A DNA stretch of 64,000 nt. Origin: Algibacter_G agarivorans (GTDB lineage: Bacteria; Bacteroidota; Bacteroidia; Flavobacteriales; Flavobacteriaceae). Below, one piece after another: positions 25,802 through 34,614 of this stretch. The notes below the pieces were generated by a model. It ran no database searches, had not been told where the DNA came from, and saw only the letters and a list, made by a program, of their open reading frames with translations. Position numbers and translations under genes: made by a program. Every line of letters begins with the position of its first letter. Position 1 is the first letter of the stretch. The stretch covers positions 1-64,000 of the forward strand of contig NZ_BAABJJ010000038.1 in NCBI RefSeq assembly GCF_039543245.1. Reading direction: 5' to 3'.

Positions 25802-28078
25802 ATGAATTCAAAAATTAAAATTTCGCTTTTGGCTGTTTTATTTGTAGCCCTTTCTTGTAAAGAAAAAACAGAAGAAATATTAAGTGGTCAATCAAGTAGT
25901 CAAGGACATCCTAGTTTAATTTTAACAAAAAAAGGTGTTAAAGATATTAGAGCAAACCTAGGAAGTATTCCAATTTTTGATAAAACCTTAGCTGCAACTC
26001 AAAAAGAGGTTGATGCTGAAATTGAAAATGGTTTTGATGTGCCAGTTCCCAAAGATTATTCAGGAGGATATTCACATGAAACACATAAAAAGAATTATGT
26101 ATTGATGCAAAAAGCCGGTGCTTTATATCAAATTCTTGATGACGATAAATATGCCAAATTTGTAAAAGACATGCTGTTTGAATATGCAAAGCAATATCCA
26201 ACATGGCCTATCCATCCAAAACCACGATCTTACGCTAGGGGCAAATTATTTTGGCAATGCTTAAACGATTCTAATTGGTTGGTGTATACAAGTCAAGCTT
26301 ATGATTGTATTTATGATTTTTTATCAGAAGCAGAACGTAATACTTTAGAAACTGATTTGTTTAGACCCTTTGCAGATTACATATCAAAAGAAAATCCGCA
26401 GTTTTTTAACCGAGTTCATAACCATGCAACTTGGGGTAATTCTGCTGTTGGAATGATTGCATTAGCTATGGATAATGAGGAACTTTTGGATAGAGCTTTG
26501 AATGGTGTTAGAGATGAAGGTTTTAATCCAGATGAAAAGGATAATGATGGTGGTTATATTAGAAAAGAGGGTCAAAAAATAGGTTTTTATGCCAATGTAG
26601 ATGAGCCTTTTTCTCCAGATGGATATTTTACAGAAGGCCCTTATTATCAGCGTTATGCTTCGTACCCATTTTTAATTTTTGCACAGGCGCTTCAAAATAT
26701 AAAACCCGAACATAAGGTGTTTGAGTATAAAGATGGCGTGCTAATAAAAAGTGTTAATGCCTTATTAAACTTATCGGATGCTGATGGCGAATTCTTTTTG
26801 TTGAACGATGCCCAGAAAGGTATGTCGTATTTTAATTCATCCTTGATCTCTACTGTTGATATAGGGTATCATTTTGGAGGTAATAATCCAGAATTATTAA
26901 GTATAGCTAAAAAGCAAGATGAAGTAACTCTTGATGATGCAGGTTTAGCAGTAGCTCTTGGAATAAAAGAAGGTAAGGACAAACCGTTTGTTAAAAAATC
27001 GATTGAATTATCCGATGGAGCTCATGGTGATGAAGGTGCTGTAGGAATTATACGTAGTCACGATATGGAGTTGGTATTTAAATACACCGCACATGGATTG
27101 AGTCATGGGCATTACGATAAATTATCGTTCGCTTTATTTGAAGATGGTAATGAGGTTGTGCAAGATTACGGCATGGGGCGTTTCGTAAATATTGAACAAA
27201 AAGGAGGTGGAAATTATTTAAAAGAAAACAAAACTTGGGCTAAACAAACCATAGCTCACAATACAATTACACAAAATGAAAAGTCTCAGTTTAAAGGGGA
27301 ATATGATATGGCTAGTAAGCATCATTCAAATAAATATGTATTTAATGTAGCAGATGAAAATGTACAAGTTGCTAGTGCTAAAGAAGAAAATGCTTATCCA
27401 GGAACTAAACTTCATAGAACTATGGTAGCTATAAAGGATGAAGATTATGATAATCCTTATATATTAGATATTATGCGCGTGTCGTCTGAAAATTCAAATC
27501 AATATGATTTACCATTTTACTTTTTAGGACACATTATGCAATCCAATTTTGAGTATTACAAATTGAGTGTGCCAGAAGTTTTAGGGAAATCTGACGGGTA
27601 TCAGCATTTATATAAAGAAGCCAGTGCATCTGTTAAGGGAGAAAACATTAAACTAAACTGGTTACGAAACAATAAGTTTTATACATATTCTGCAGTAACT
27701 CTTAATAATGATGAAGTTATTATAGGTAGAATAGGCGCAAATGACCCAGAATTTAATTTGCGTAATGAGCAAACATTGATTTTAAGAAAAAAGAATGTTA
27801 AGAATGCATTGTATGTTTCAACAATAGAATCACATGGAACATATAGTCCAGTTTCTGAATTGGCCGTGAATGCGTATAGTAATATAGAACATGTAAGTGT
27901 GGTACTTGATTCAAAAGAATATACAGCGGTGCAGGTATTGACCAAAAACAAAAAACAACAACTATTCATCATTTCAAACGAAAACAATGATGAAGAAGCC
28001 GAACATAAATTAACAATAAACAACAAAGAGTATACCTGGAAAGGTGTTTATAATTTGAACTGGTTTAAACTTTTTTGA
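25802..28078 (+). CDS. PL17 oligoalginate lyase, lipoprotein
   Basis: An exolytic lyase releasing unsaturated monouronate from alginate oligomers. The lipoprotein signal is MNSKIKISLLAVLFVALSC. The toroid contains GGYSHETHKKNY (about 88-99), HNHATWGNSAVGM (about 206-218) and DGYFTEGPYYQRYASYPF, all typical of PL17 active sites. The C-terminal heparinase-II/III-like beta domain has KYTAHGLSHGHYDKLSF. Length 758 aa fits PL17 subfamily 2. It has its own GntR-type promoter (25587-25639), and the KdgF-like gene follows 166 bp downstream. Confidence 0.93.
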   Translation: MNSKIKISLLAVLFVALSCKEKTEEILSGQSSSQGHPSLILTKKGVKDIRANLGSIPIFDKTLAATQKEVDAEIENGFDVPVPKDYSGGYSHETHKKNYVLMQKAGALYQILDDDKYAKFVKDMLFEYAKQYPTWPIHPKPRSYARGKLFWQCLNDSNWLVYTSQAYDCIYDFLSEAERNTLETDLFRPFADYISKENPQFFNRVHNHATWGNSAVGMIALAMDNEELLDRALNGVRDEGFNPDEKDNDGGYIRKEGQKIGFYANVDEPFSPDGYFTEGPYYQRYASYPFLIFAQALQNIKPEHKVFEYKDGVLIKSVNALLNLSDADGEFFLLNDAQKGMSYFNSSLISTVDIGYHFGGNNPELLSIAKKQDEVTLDDAGLAVALGIKEGKDKPFVKKSIELSDGAHGDEGAVGIIRSHDMELVFKYTAHGLSHGHYDKLSFALFEDGNEVVQDYGMGRFVNIEQKGGGNYLKENKTWAKQTIAHNTITQNEKSQFKGEYDMASKHHSNKYVFNVADENVQVASAKEENAYPGTKLHRTMVAIKDEDYDNPYILDIMRVSSENSNQYDLPFYFLGHIMQSNFEYYKLSVPEVLGKSDGYQHLYKEASASVKGENIKLNWLRNNKFYTYSAVTLNNDEVIIGRIGANDPEFNLRNEQTLILRKKNVKNALYVSTIESHGTYSPVSELAVNAYSNIEHVSVVLDSKEYTAVQVLTKNKKQQLFIISNENNDEEAEHKLTINNKEYTWKGVYNLNWFKLF

Positions 28079-28244
28079 TTGAAGCGAAAAATAGAGATTT
28101 TTTGCTCAATTGAAGACTTTTTTGAACTGCATAGCATCGTTACGGAGTTATAAAAAGACAAAAAGTGAGTGAAAAATATCATTTTACAGCCAATTAAATA
28201 AAGTTTAAATGAGTTCGTTAACAGAAAATAAATAAATTTTAATT

Positions 28245-28619
28245 ATGGAAAGATTTAGCGAAAAGTACATCATTACAAAAGATATAGAATGGGAAGCGCT
28301 TGGAGGAGGAGTGTCAAGAAAATTCTTAGGTTACGACAATCAAATCATGATGGTAAGTGTGAAATTTGATAAAGGCGCATTAGGTGCGCCACATCAACAT
28401 TTTCACACGCAAGCTACCTATTGTGTTTCAGGTAAATTTGAATTTGAAATTGATGGAGTAAAGCAAATTGTAGAAGCAGGAGATGGCGTGTATATTGAGC
28501 CTAATTTATTGCATAGTGCAGTTTGTTTAGAAGAAGGACAACTAATTGATACGTTTAGTCCTGTAAGAGAAGATTTCTTAACTGGTGATGGACCATCTTA
28601 TTTTGGAGATAAAAAGTGA
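28245..28619 (+). CDS. kdgF: KdgF-like cupin (unsaturated uronate ring-opening)
   Basis: A single-domain cupin of 124 aa. KdgF proteins convert 4,5-unsaturated monouronates to the linear ketouronate (DEH). The metal ligands are visible in GAPHQHFHTQATYCVSG (H50, H52, with Q56) and H90 in PNLLHSAV; GDGVYIEPNLLHS is the second cupin motif. Its place after PL17, which makes the substrate, and upstream of SusCD fits that role. It is cytoplasmic or periplasmic; no signal peptide is present. Confidence 0.85.
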   Translation: MERFSEKYIITKDIEWEALGGGVSRKFLGYDNQIMMVSVKFDKGALGAPHQHFHTQATYCVSGKFEFEIDGVKQIVEAGDGVYIEPNLLHSAVCLEEGQLIDTFSPVREDFLTGDGPSYFGDKK

Positions 28620-28686
28620 TAAGAAAAAAATCTGTTAGCCCAATCCGTGAAGATTTCATGGAATATAGTGTTAAAGTCCAAAATTA

Positions 28687-28753
28687 TTTGTTTTTAACAA
28701 AAAATTAATATACATTTGGTTTTCCAGACTGGTAAACCAATTTGGAAAACCAA
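28687..28753 (+). promoter_or_regulatory. Promoter with three GntR-type operators before susCD 1
   Basis: TTTG (28687-28690), 20 bp, then TACATTTG (28711-28718). Three operators follow at 13-bp steps: TTGGTTTTCCAG (28716-28727), CTGGTAAACCAA (28729-28740) and TTGGAAAACCAA (28742-28753). The first overlaps the -7 box. Confidence 0.7.
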
Positions 28754-29025
28754 CAAAACTAACTAAATGTATAACTTTAAAAAAAATATCAAAACCATTA
28801 TGAGGGCTTAAAAAAAAAGGACAGGTGCACGCCTATCCTTTTTAAAGTAGTTTACTTCTTTTAGGAGGGAAGTAAAAAAATAACACATGTTATCACTTTC
28901 ATGAAAAACATGCATTCTGCAAAATTACAAAAATTAGATAGAATAATTGTGTTTTATAAAAGGGGTATCCTAATTAGTATTTACAAATACTATAAACTAT
29001 CATTTTAAACATTAAAAAACTAATT
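28754..29025 (+). other. Structured leader of the first susC
   Basis: About 270 nt of untranslated leader. AAAAAGGACAGG (28814-28825) pairs with CCTATCCTTTTT (28832-28843) with one mismatch around TGCACG, a terminator-like hairpin lying between promoter and gene. A second hairpin, TTTACTTC/GAAGTAAA, spans about 28851-28876. An attenuator or antisense terminator is possible. No ORF of note. Confidence 0.5.
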
Positions 29026-32000
29026 ATGAATTTAAAAACTAAGCTAACGCTAATTGCAGTATTGTTTTTCAATATTGTATTAATTGCCCAGGATGGAGTG
29101 GTCATAAAAGGAACTGTTGTCTCTGCAACAGATAATATTCCCATTCCTGGTGTAAATGTTATTGTGGTGAATACCTCAAGAGGTGCCACTACCGATTTTG
29201 ATGGCGCCTATCAAATTCAAGCTAATAAAGGAGAGGTGTTACAATTTTCTTATGTTGGATTTGTTACTCAAGTTAGAGTTATAGGAGATCAAACAACTAT
29301 AAATGTTTCACTTGTTGAAGATTTAGCAACTCTTGATGAGGTTGTAGTAATTGGTTATGGAACTCAGAAAAAATCTCATCTTACTGGAGCTATTTCTAAA
29401 GTTGTAAACGAAAGTTTAGACCAAATAGCTGTAGCAAGGGTTGATGATGCATTAGTAGGGCAGGTTTCTGGTGTAAACATTCAAGCGAGTTCTGCAGAAG
29501 CTGGTGCTGCTCCTACTATTACAGTTAGGGGGTTTGGATCGATTACTGCTGATTCTGGACCAGCTGTTGTAGTAGATGGAGTAATTGTAGATTCTAGTTT
29601 TCTTGGAAACTTAGATATGAACGATGTAGAGTCTTTTGAAGTTTTAAAAGATGCAGCATCTGCAGCTATTTATGGTAGCGAAGGGTCTAATGGTGTCATT
29701 CTAATTACAACAAAAACTGGAAAAGCTGGAAAAACAAAATTTTCATACAATACTTTTACAGGATATAAAGATGCCTTTGGAAGTGATTACTATAAGAAAA
29801 GTGTTGCTGGTTGGGCGGCTAAAGAGTTAGCGGCTACTGGTCAACTTTCAGAATTTACCCAATACGCACAAAAAATAGTAGAAGTAACGGGTATTGATAG
29901 AGACTGGCAAGATGTTTTTTTTAATGGAGGGTTTATTACAAGTCACTCTTTATCAGCAAGTGGTGGAACTGAGGATACAAAATTCACTACGTCATTAAGA
30001 TACCTACATGATGAAGGTGTTGTAATAACTGATGATTATAAATTGTATTCTGCAAAATTGAAACTAGACAGTAAATTAAGCAAGAAGTTAAAATTTGGAT
30101 TGAGCGCAACACCTTCTTACTCAAAAAGAAGAGCTTTACCTACGTCCGTTCACAACCCAATAAGACAATCACCTTGGTTGCCTATATATCATTCAGAAGA
30201 AACACTACAATTTATCAATAGAGATGCTTATCCAGATGTGGGAGTAGGAGATTATTTTTATGAGAATCATTTGGTTGAATTAGATTTAGATGGTAACGGT
30301 AGTGATAGCAGACCGCGTACCTCTGGTGATGCTAATCCTTATGCCCAATATGTTGAAAGAGAACATTATGAGTTCAATACTAAATTATTAGGTTCTGCCT
30401 ATTTGAGTTATAAAATTATAGATGGTCTTACGGCTAAAACATCTTTAGGGGTAACTATAGAGCAGCGTAAAAGAACAAGATGGGATGGGACACAACACCA
30501 TGCATCTGGTAATAGTAGAGCTGAATATTTATTGAATAATAGATTTAGTACTAGGCTGATTTCTGATAATACCTTGTCATATAATAAACAAATTGGTAAT
30601 CATGATATTAGTGCTTTAGCAGGTGTCACTATTCAAAAAAGAAAACGTGAAACCAGCCAAATTGTAGGTACTGGGTATACTAATGATTTACTTAAAAATT
30701 TACAAGGTGCAACTACTGTTGTTTCAGAAGGTGAATTCAATATCGAGCAAAACAAAATCGGATATTTTGGTAGAATTAATTATGCTTACGCTGATAAATA
30801 TTTATTATCTGCTTCTTTTAGACGTGATGGTAGTTCTGTTTTTGGCGTAGATTCTAAATGGGGTGATTTCCCTGCTGTATCTTTAGGATGGAACGTGTCT
30901 AATGAAGATTTTCTTGCAGAATCTGGTGTTCTTAGTAAACTTAAACTGAGAGTTAGTTACGGTCTTACTGGTGCTGAAAACTTTAATGTGGGAGACGAAT
31001 TGGTTAACGCATGGCCTTATTTGGCACAATTGGATAATACCAATGCTATTACTAATGGGGGTATCGCATCGGGTGTTTCTCCTAAAAATATTGCAAACTT
31101 ATTGTTACAATGGGAAGCTTCTGAGGAATTTAACCCTGGTTTAGATTTTGGATTTTTAAACAACAGAATTTCAGGTTCTTTAGATTATTATAAAAGAACA
31201 AGTGATCAGTTATTGTTAAACAACCCAGTGTCTTATGTTACTGGATTTAATAATGGTATCGTGAATTTAGGGAAAGTAGAAAACAGCGGATGGGAATTTG
31301 AATTAAGAACCAAAAATATTACTAACGAAAATTTTTCTTGGAAAACGACTGTAATTGCATCTACTAACAAAAATGAATTGCTTGATTATGGTGAGTCTGA
31401 TGGCGCATTAACTGAAGATGGATTTGGTAGAAATTCACAATGGATAAATTCTGTAGGTAACCCTATTTCTTCTTTTTATGGTTATGTTGTAGATAAGGAG
31501 TTAGCCAATGAATATTGGGATTCTCCTTGGATTCCAATTAACGGACGGTCAGAAGATGTTATTGTTAAAGATTTGAATGGCGATGGGTTAATTACAGATG
31601 ATGACAAAACTATTTTAGGAGACCCATACCCAGAAATTATTTGGAGTTTGTCAAATGAATTCAAATTTGGAAATTTTGATTTTTCTTTTATGATTCAGGG
31701 AAGTCAGGGTGCTGAAGTAAAAAATATTGGAGATCAATATTTCGGAACATATTGGCAAGGAGGGACTTCTGATGAACAAGCAGTAGTCGATGCTGGAATT
31801 ATTCCTGATGCTTCTTTTCTTCAACAGAGAGTTCATACAAATGATGTTGTTCAGAGTGCTGGTTATTTTTCATTGAGAAATGTAAATATTGGCTATAGTT
31901 TATCTAAAGATACGGCATCAAAATTAGGAATGACATCATGCAGGCTTTATGCTACGGGTCAAAATTTAATATACATTACTTCTGATGATTATAACGGTTT

Positions 32001-32109
32001 TAATCCGGAATATATCGATAGTAATAATACGCCTCAATCTTATGGAGCCCAAAGAGCAGGTACACCATTGTTCCGTACTATGTCTGTTGGTTTAAACGTT
32101 AATTTTTAA
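29026..32109 (+). CDS. SusC/RagA-family TonB-dependent oligosaccharide transporter 1
   Basis: An outer-membrane import channel that pairs with the SusD lipoprotein encoded next. The signal peptide (about 1-22, ending LIAQ) is followed by a carboxypeptidase-like extension (GVVIKGTVVSATDNIPIPGV, RGATTDFDGAYQIQA). The TonB-box region LDEVVVIGYGTQKK comes next, then the plug (VDGVIVDSS, AASAAIYGSEGSNGVI) and a beta-barrel ending SVGLNVNF. Length 1027 aa is normal for SusC. Lyases and SusD around it point to alginate oligomers as cargo. It is controlled by the GntR-type promoter at 28687-28753. Confidence 0.95.
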   Translation: MNLKTKLTLIAVLFFNIVLIAQDGVVIKGTVVSATDNIPIPGVNVIVVNTSRGATTDFDGAYQIQANKGEVLQFSYVGFVTQVRVIGDQTTINVSLVEDLATLDEVVVIGYGTQKKSHLTGAISKVVNESLDQIAVARVDDALVGQVSGVNIQASSAEAGAAPTITVRGFGSITADSGPAVVVDGVIVDSSFLGNLDMNDVESFEVLKDAASAAIYGSEGSNGVILITTKTGKAGKTKFSYNTFTGYKDAFGSDYYKKSVAGWAAKELAATGQLSEFTQYAQKIVEVTGIDRDWQDVFFNGGFITSHSLSASGGTEDTKFTTSLRYLHDEGVVITDDYKLYSAKLKLDSKLSKKLKFGLSATPSYSKRRALPTSVHNPIRQSPWLPIYHSEETLQFINRDAYPDVGVGDYFYENHLVELDLDGNGSDSRPRTSGDANPYAQYVEREHYEFNTKLLGSAYLSYKIIDGLTAKTSLGVTIEQRKRTRWDGTQHHASGNSRAEYLLNNRFSTRLISDNTLSYNKQIGNHDISALAGVTIQKRKRETSQIVGTGYTNDLLKNLQGATTVVSEGEFNIEQNKIGYFGRINYAYADKYLLSASFRRDGSSVFGVDSKWGDFPAVSLGWNVSNEDFLAESGVLSKLKLRVSYGLTGAENFNVGDELVNAWPYLAQLDNTNAITNGGIASGVSPKNIANLLLQWEASEEFNPGLDFGFLNNRISGSLDYYKRTSDQLLLNNPVSYVTGFNNGIVNLGKVENSGWEFELRTKNITNENFSWKTTVIASTNKNELLDYGESDGALTEDGFGRNSQWINSVGNPISSFYGYVVDKELANEYWDSPWIPINGRSEDVIVKDLNGDGLITDDDKTILGDPYPEIIWSLSNEFKFGNFDFSFMIQGSQGAEVKNIGDQYFGTYWQGGTSDEQAVVDAGIIPDASFLQQRVHTNDVVQSAGYFSLRNVNIGYSLSKDTASKLGMTSCRLYATGQNLIYITSDDYNGFNPEYIDSNNTPQSYGAQRAGTPLFRTMSVGLNVNF

Positions 32110-32127
32110 TCAAAGAAAATATTAATT

Positions 32128-33603
32128 ATGAAATATATAAAATTATTAATTTTTGCTGTAACAGGAACTATGTTTGTTTCCTGTGATACGGATGAGTTTT
32201 TAAACCCATTACCGGACTCTGCTATTGTTGCTGATAGTTTTTTTCAATCAGATGATGATGTACTATCTGGGATTATTGGGATTTATGATGCCTTACAAGG
32301 TGTAAATGAAAATACAGAATCAAGTTCAATAAGGTTCAATAGAGGCGTGCAATTAGAGTATCTTTTGACCGAGCATCGCTCTGATAACACTAGAAGTAAG
32401 ACGCTTGAAGGATCAAGAGCCGATTTTCATAGATATAGAGTTGAGCCTGATAATGTTCAGTCCGAAGATTATTACCAATCTATGTATGAAATCATTTTTA
32501 GAGCAAATAATGTCCTTAAATACGTTGATAACGCCGATGCTGGAAACATAATTAGCTATGCAGCCGAAGCTAAATTTTTAAGAGCTTACGCGTATTTTAA
32601 CTTAGTAAGATTGTACGGAGCTGTACCATTAGTTACTTCTGTAGTAGGTGCTCAAGAAAAAGAATTGCTTTTTACAAGAGTTGCAGAAGCTACGGTGTAT
32701 GAGCAAATTGTATTAGATCTGCAAGAAGGAGTTACTTATCTTGATAATACTCATAAGTCAAGAGCTTCTAAAGCTGCAGCTCAAGGACTTTTAGCAAAAG
32801 TGTACTTAACGCAACCAACACGCAACTATATTGGTGCAAAACAATTGTGTGAGGATATTATTAACAGTGCTGTTTTTGCTTTAGAACCTAATTTTAGAGA
32901 TGTATTTTATGATGAATTGAATAGCGAAATTATTTTTGCGGTTCAGTACTTATCTGGAAATCCAGATGAAAGTCAAGGTTTTTCATCTGAATTTACTTCT
33001 TATAGTCGTCAAGGTAGACAGGATGGACTTAACATAGTTAATCCGAATCTTGCTGAAGATTTTATTGCTTATGGTGGAAATAGAACAGAAGCCTCTTATG
33101 CTGCTTTTGGTGATGATGCTGCGCTTCCTGTACCAGAGGATGCCGAGGTAATAAAGTTTTTACCCGATGGGTCTGATATATCTGATACTAATCTTCCAAC
33201 CTATGGAGAACAACCTGGAAATGCAGGAAATGACTGGGTTATTTTACGTTATTCAGATGTGCTATTAATGCATGCTGAGGCTATTATGCAAGATGGAGAT
33301 ACTACTGATAGTAATGCCATTGATTCTTATATGGAAGTTAAAGTTAGAGCAGGGTTTGATGCTATTGCAGATCGTCCTTCGGTTTTAACTAAAGATGCTT
33401 TATTACTTGAAAGAAGAGTAGAATTGGCTTTTGAAAATCATCGTTTCTTTGATTTGCTAAGATTAGGGGTTGCACATGATGTATTAGGTACACATGCTAG
33501 TATAAAGGGGTATACGAGTTATAATATTAGAAGGTTATTATTACCAATTCCATCAAGAGAAATTAATTTAAGTGATGGTCTTTTAACTCAAAACCCTCAA
33601 TAA
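32128..33603 (+). CDS. SusD-family surface glycan-binding lipoprotein 1
   Basis: SusD caps the SusC channel and binds the oligosaccharide. The lipoprotein signal is MKYIKLLIFAVTGTMFVSC. The TPR-like helical core includes EIIFRANNVLKYVD, AEAKFLRAYAYFNLVRLYG and LLAKVYL. The C-terminal RagB/SusD signature is ERRVELAFENHRFFDLLRLG. Length 491 aa is usual. It is 18 bp after susC and followed by two further surface lipoproteins, as in typical PULs. Confidence 0.95.
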   Translation: MKYIKLLIFAVTGTMFVSCDTDEFLNPLPDSAIVADSFFQSDDDVLSGIIGIYDALQGVNENTESSSIRFNRGVQLEYLLTEHRSDNTRSKTLEGSRADFHRYRVEPDNVQSEDYYQSMYEIIFRANNVLKYVDNADAGNIISYAAEAKFLRAYAYFNLVRLYGAVPLVTSVVGAQEKELLFTRVAEATVYEQIVLDLQEGVTYLDNTHKSRASKAAAQGLLAKVYLTQPTRNYIGAKQLCEDIINSAVFALEPNFRDVFYDELNSEIIFAVQYLSGNPDESQGFSSEFTSYSRQGRQDGLNIVNPNLAEDFIAYGGNRTEASYAAFGDDAALPVPEDAEVIKFLPDGSDISDTNLPTYGEQPGNAGNDWVILRYSDVLLMHAEAIMQDGDTTDSNAIDSYMEVKVRAGFDAIADRPSVLTKDALLLERRVELAFENHRFFDLLRLGVAHDVLGTHASIKGYTSYNIRRLLLPIPSREINLSDGLLTQNPQ

Positions 33604-33625
33604 CAATATATAAACTTAAAAAATT

Positions 33626-34573
33626 ATGAAAAATCAATTAAATATTTTCAATAATACCATAAAGGTGCTGTTATGCATATCGGTAATAATGCTCTCGGTA
33701 AGCTGTGAAGAAGCTTTTGAGTTTGATTTGCCAGAGGCGGGCTCACAAGTAGATAATAATTTACCAACAGCCGATTTTGCTTATATTCCAAATGCTGAAG
33801 ATTTCAAAATTATAGAATTCAATAATTTGTCAACGGAATCTATCAAATATCTTTGGGACTTTGGAGGAGGAGATACTTCAACAGATAAAGACCCTATCTA
33901 TACTTTTTCAGCTGGTGAAGGCACTTATCCTGTAACATTAACTGCTCTTGATGCAAATGAAGCGTCAACTACTGTAACATTAGATGTTGAAGTAGTAGAT
34001 AAATTTGTCCCTATTCCAGTAACAATTTTGAATGGAGATTTTAATGACGGACAAAATGATTGGAAATTCTCCTCTTTTACAGGAGGAACAACGAGTCCTT
34101 ATAATTCAAGTTCTGATGGGTCTTTTACAAATTATGATGAGTCGGATAATGGAGCTAAAACAGCAGGTGCAAAATGGACTAAATCTACTTCTGCGGGAGC
34201 TTACTTAAGCTCTAATACGAGATATGCATACCAAGCCATTATAGTGTCTCCTACATTAGTTGACCGTACAGTTAAATATATCTTAGAATATGAATATGCT
34301 ATAAAGACACCAGCAGAACAAGCAGGTGTTGCTCCAGGAGGTAATAGAATCATTTCAGAAGTTTTAGATGGTCACTTTGCTGATGGTGCTGATGCAGTAG
34401 CTAGTACTCCTATTTCACAATTTGTTGCAAATGAAGTTAAAGGAAAAACATCACATACAAAAGTTGAGCAAGAATTTACTACAAATGCTAGTGGCGAAGT
34501 TGCTATATTGATTTATGCGGTAACAGATGTCGATGTTTATATTGATAATGTTAAAGTTTACGCAGTAGACTAA
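33626..34573 (+). CDS. PKD-domain surface lipoprotein with C-terminal CBM-like module
   Basis: A SusE-position protein of 315 aa. The signal is atypically long, with lipobox-like VSC (IMLSVSCEEAF). A PKD domain spans about residues 45-125 (STESIKYLWDFGGGDTSTDK). The C-terminal 180 residues start NGDFNDGQNDWKFSSFTGG and form a beta-sandwich-like module, also present at the end of the next gene. It probably binds the polysaccharide at the cell surface. It is co-transcribed with susCD. Confidence 0.8.
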   Translation: MKNQLNIFNNTIKVLLCISVIMLSVSCEEAFEFDLPEAGSQVDNNLPTADFAYIPNAEDFKIIEFNNLSTESIKYLWDFGGGDTSTDKDPIYTFSAGEGTYPVTLTALDANEASTTVTLDVEVVDKFVPIPVTILNGDFNDGQNDWKFSSFTGGTTSPYNSSSDGSFTNYDESDNGAKTAGAKWTKSTSAGAYLSSNTRYAYQAIIVSPTLVDRTVKYILEYEYAIKTPAEQAGVAPGGNRIISEVLDGHFADGADAVASTPISQFVANEVKGKTSHTKVEQEFTTNASGEVAILIYAVTDVDVYIDNVKVYAVD

Positions 34574-34614
34574 TTTTGGTAGAGAGTAAAAAAACATTTA
34601 AAAAACTTACAATT

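Noticed and set aside
27679..28026. Minus-strand ORF of 115 codons opposite PL17
   Set aside because: Antisense shadow; the PL17 frame is complete and well supported.
28800..28811. Three-codon leader peptide before the susC attenuator-like hairpin
   Set aside because: ATG AGG GCT TAA is too short to distinguish from chance.
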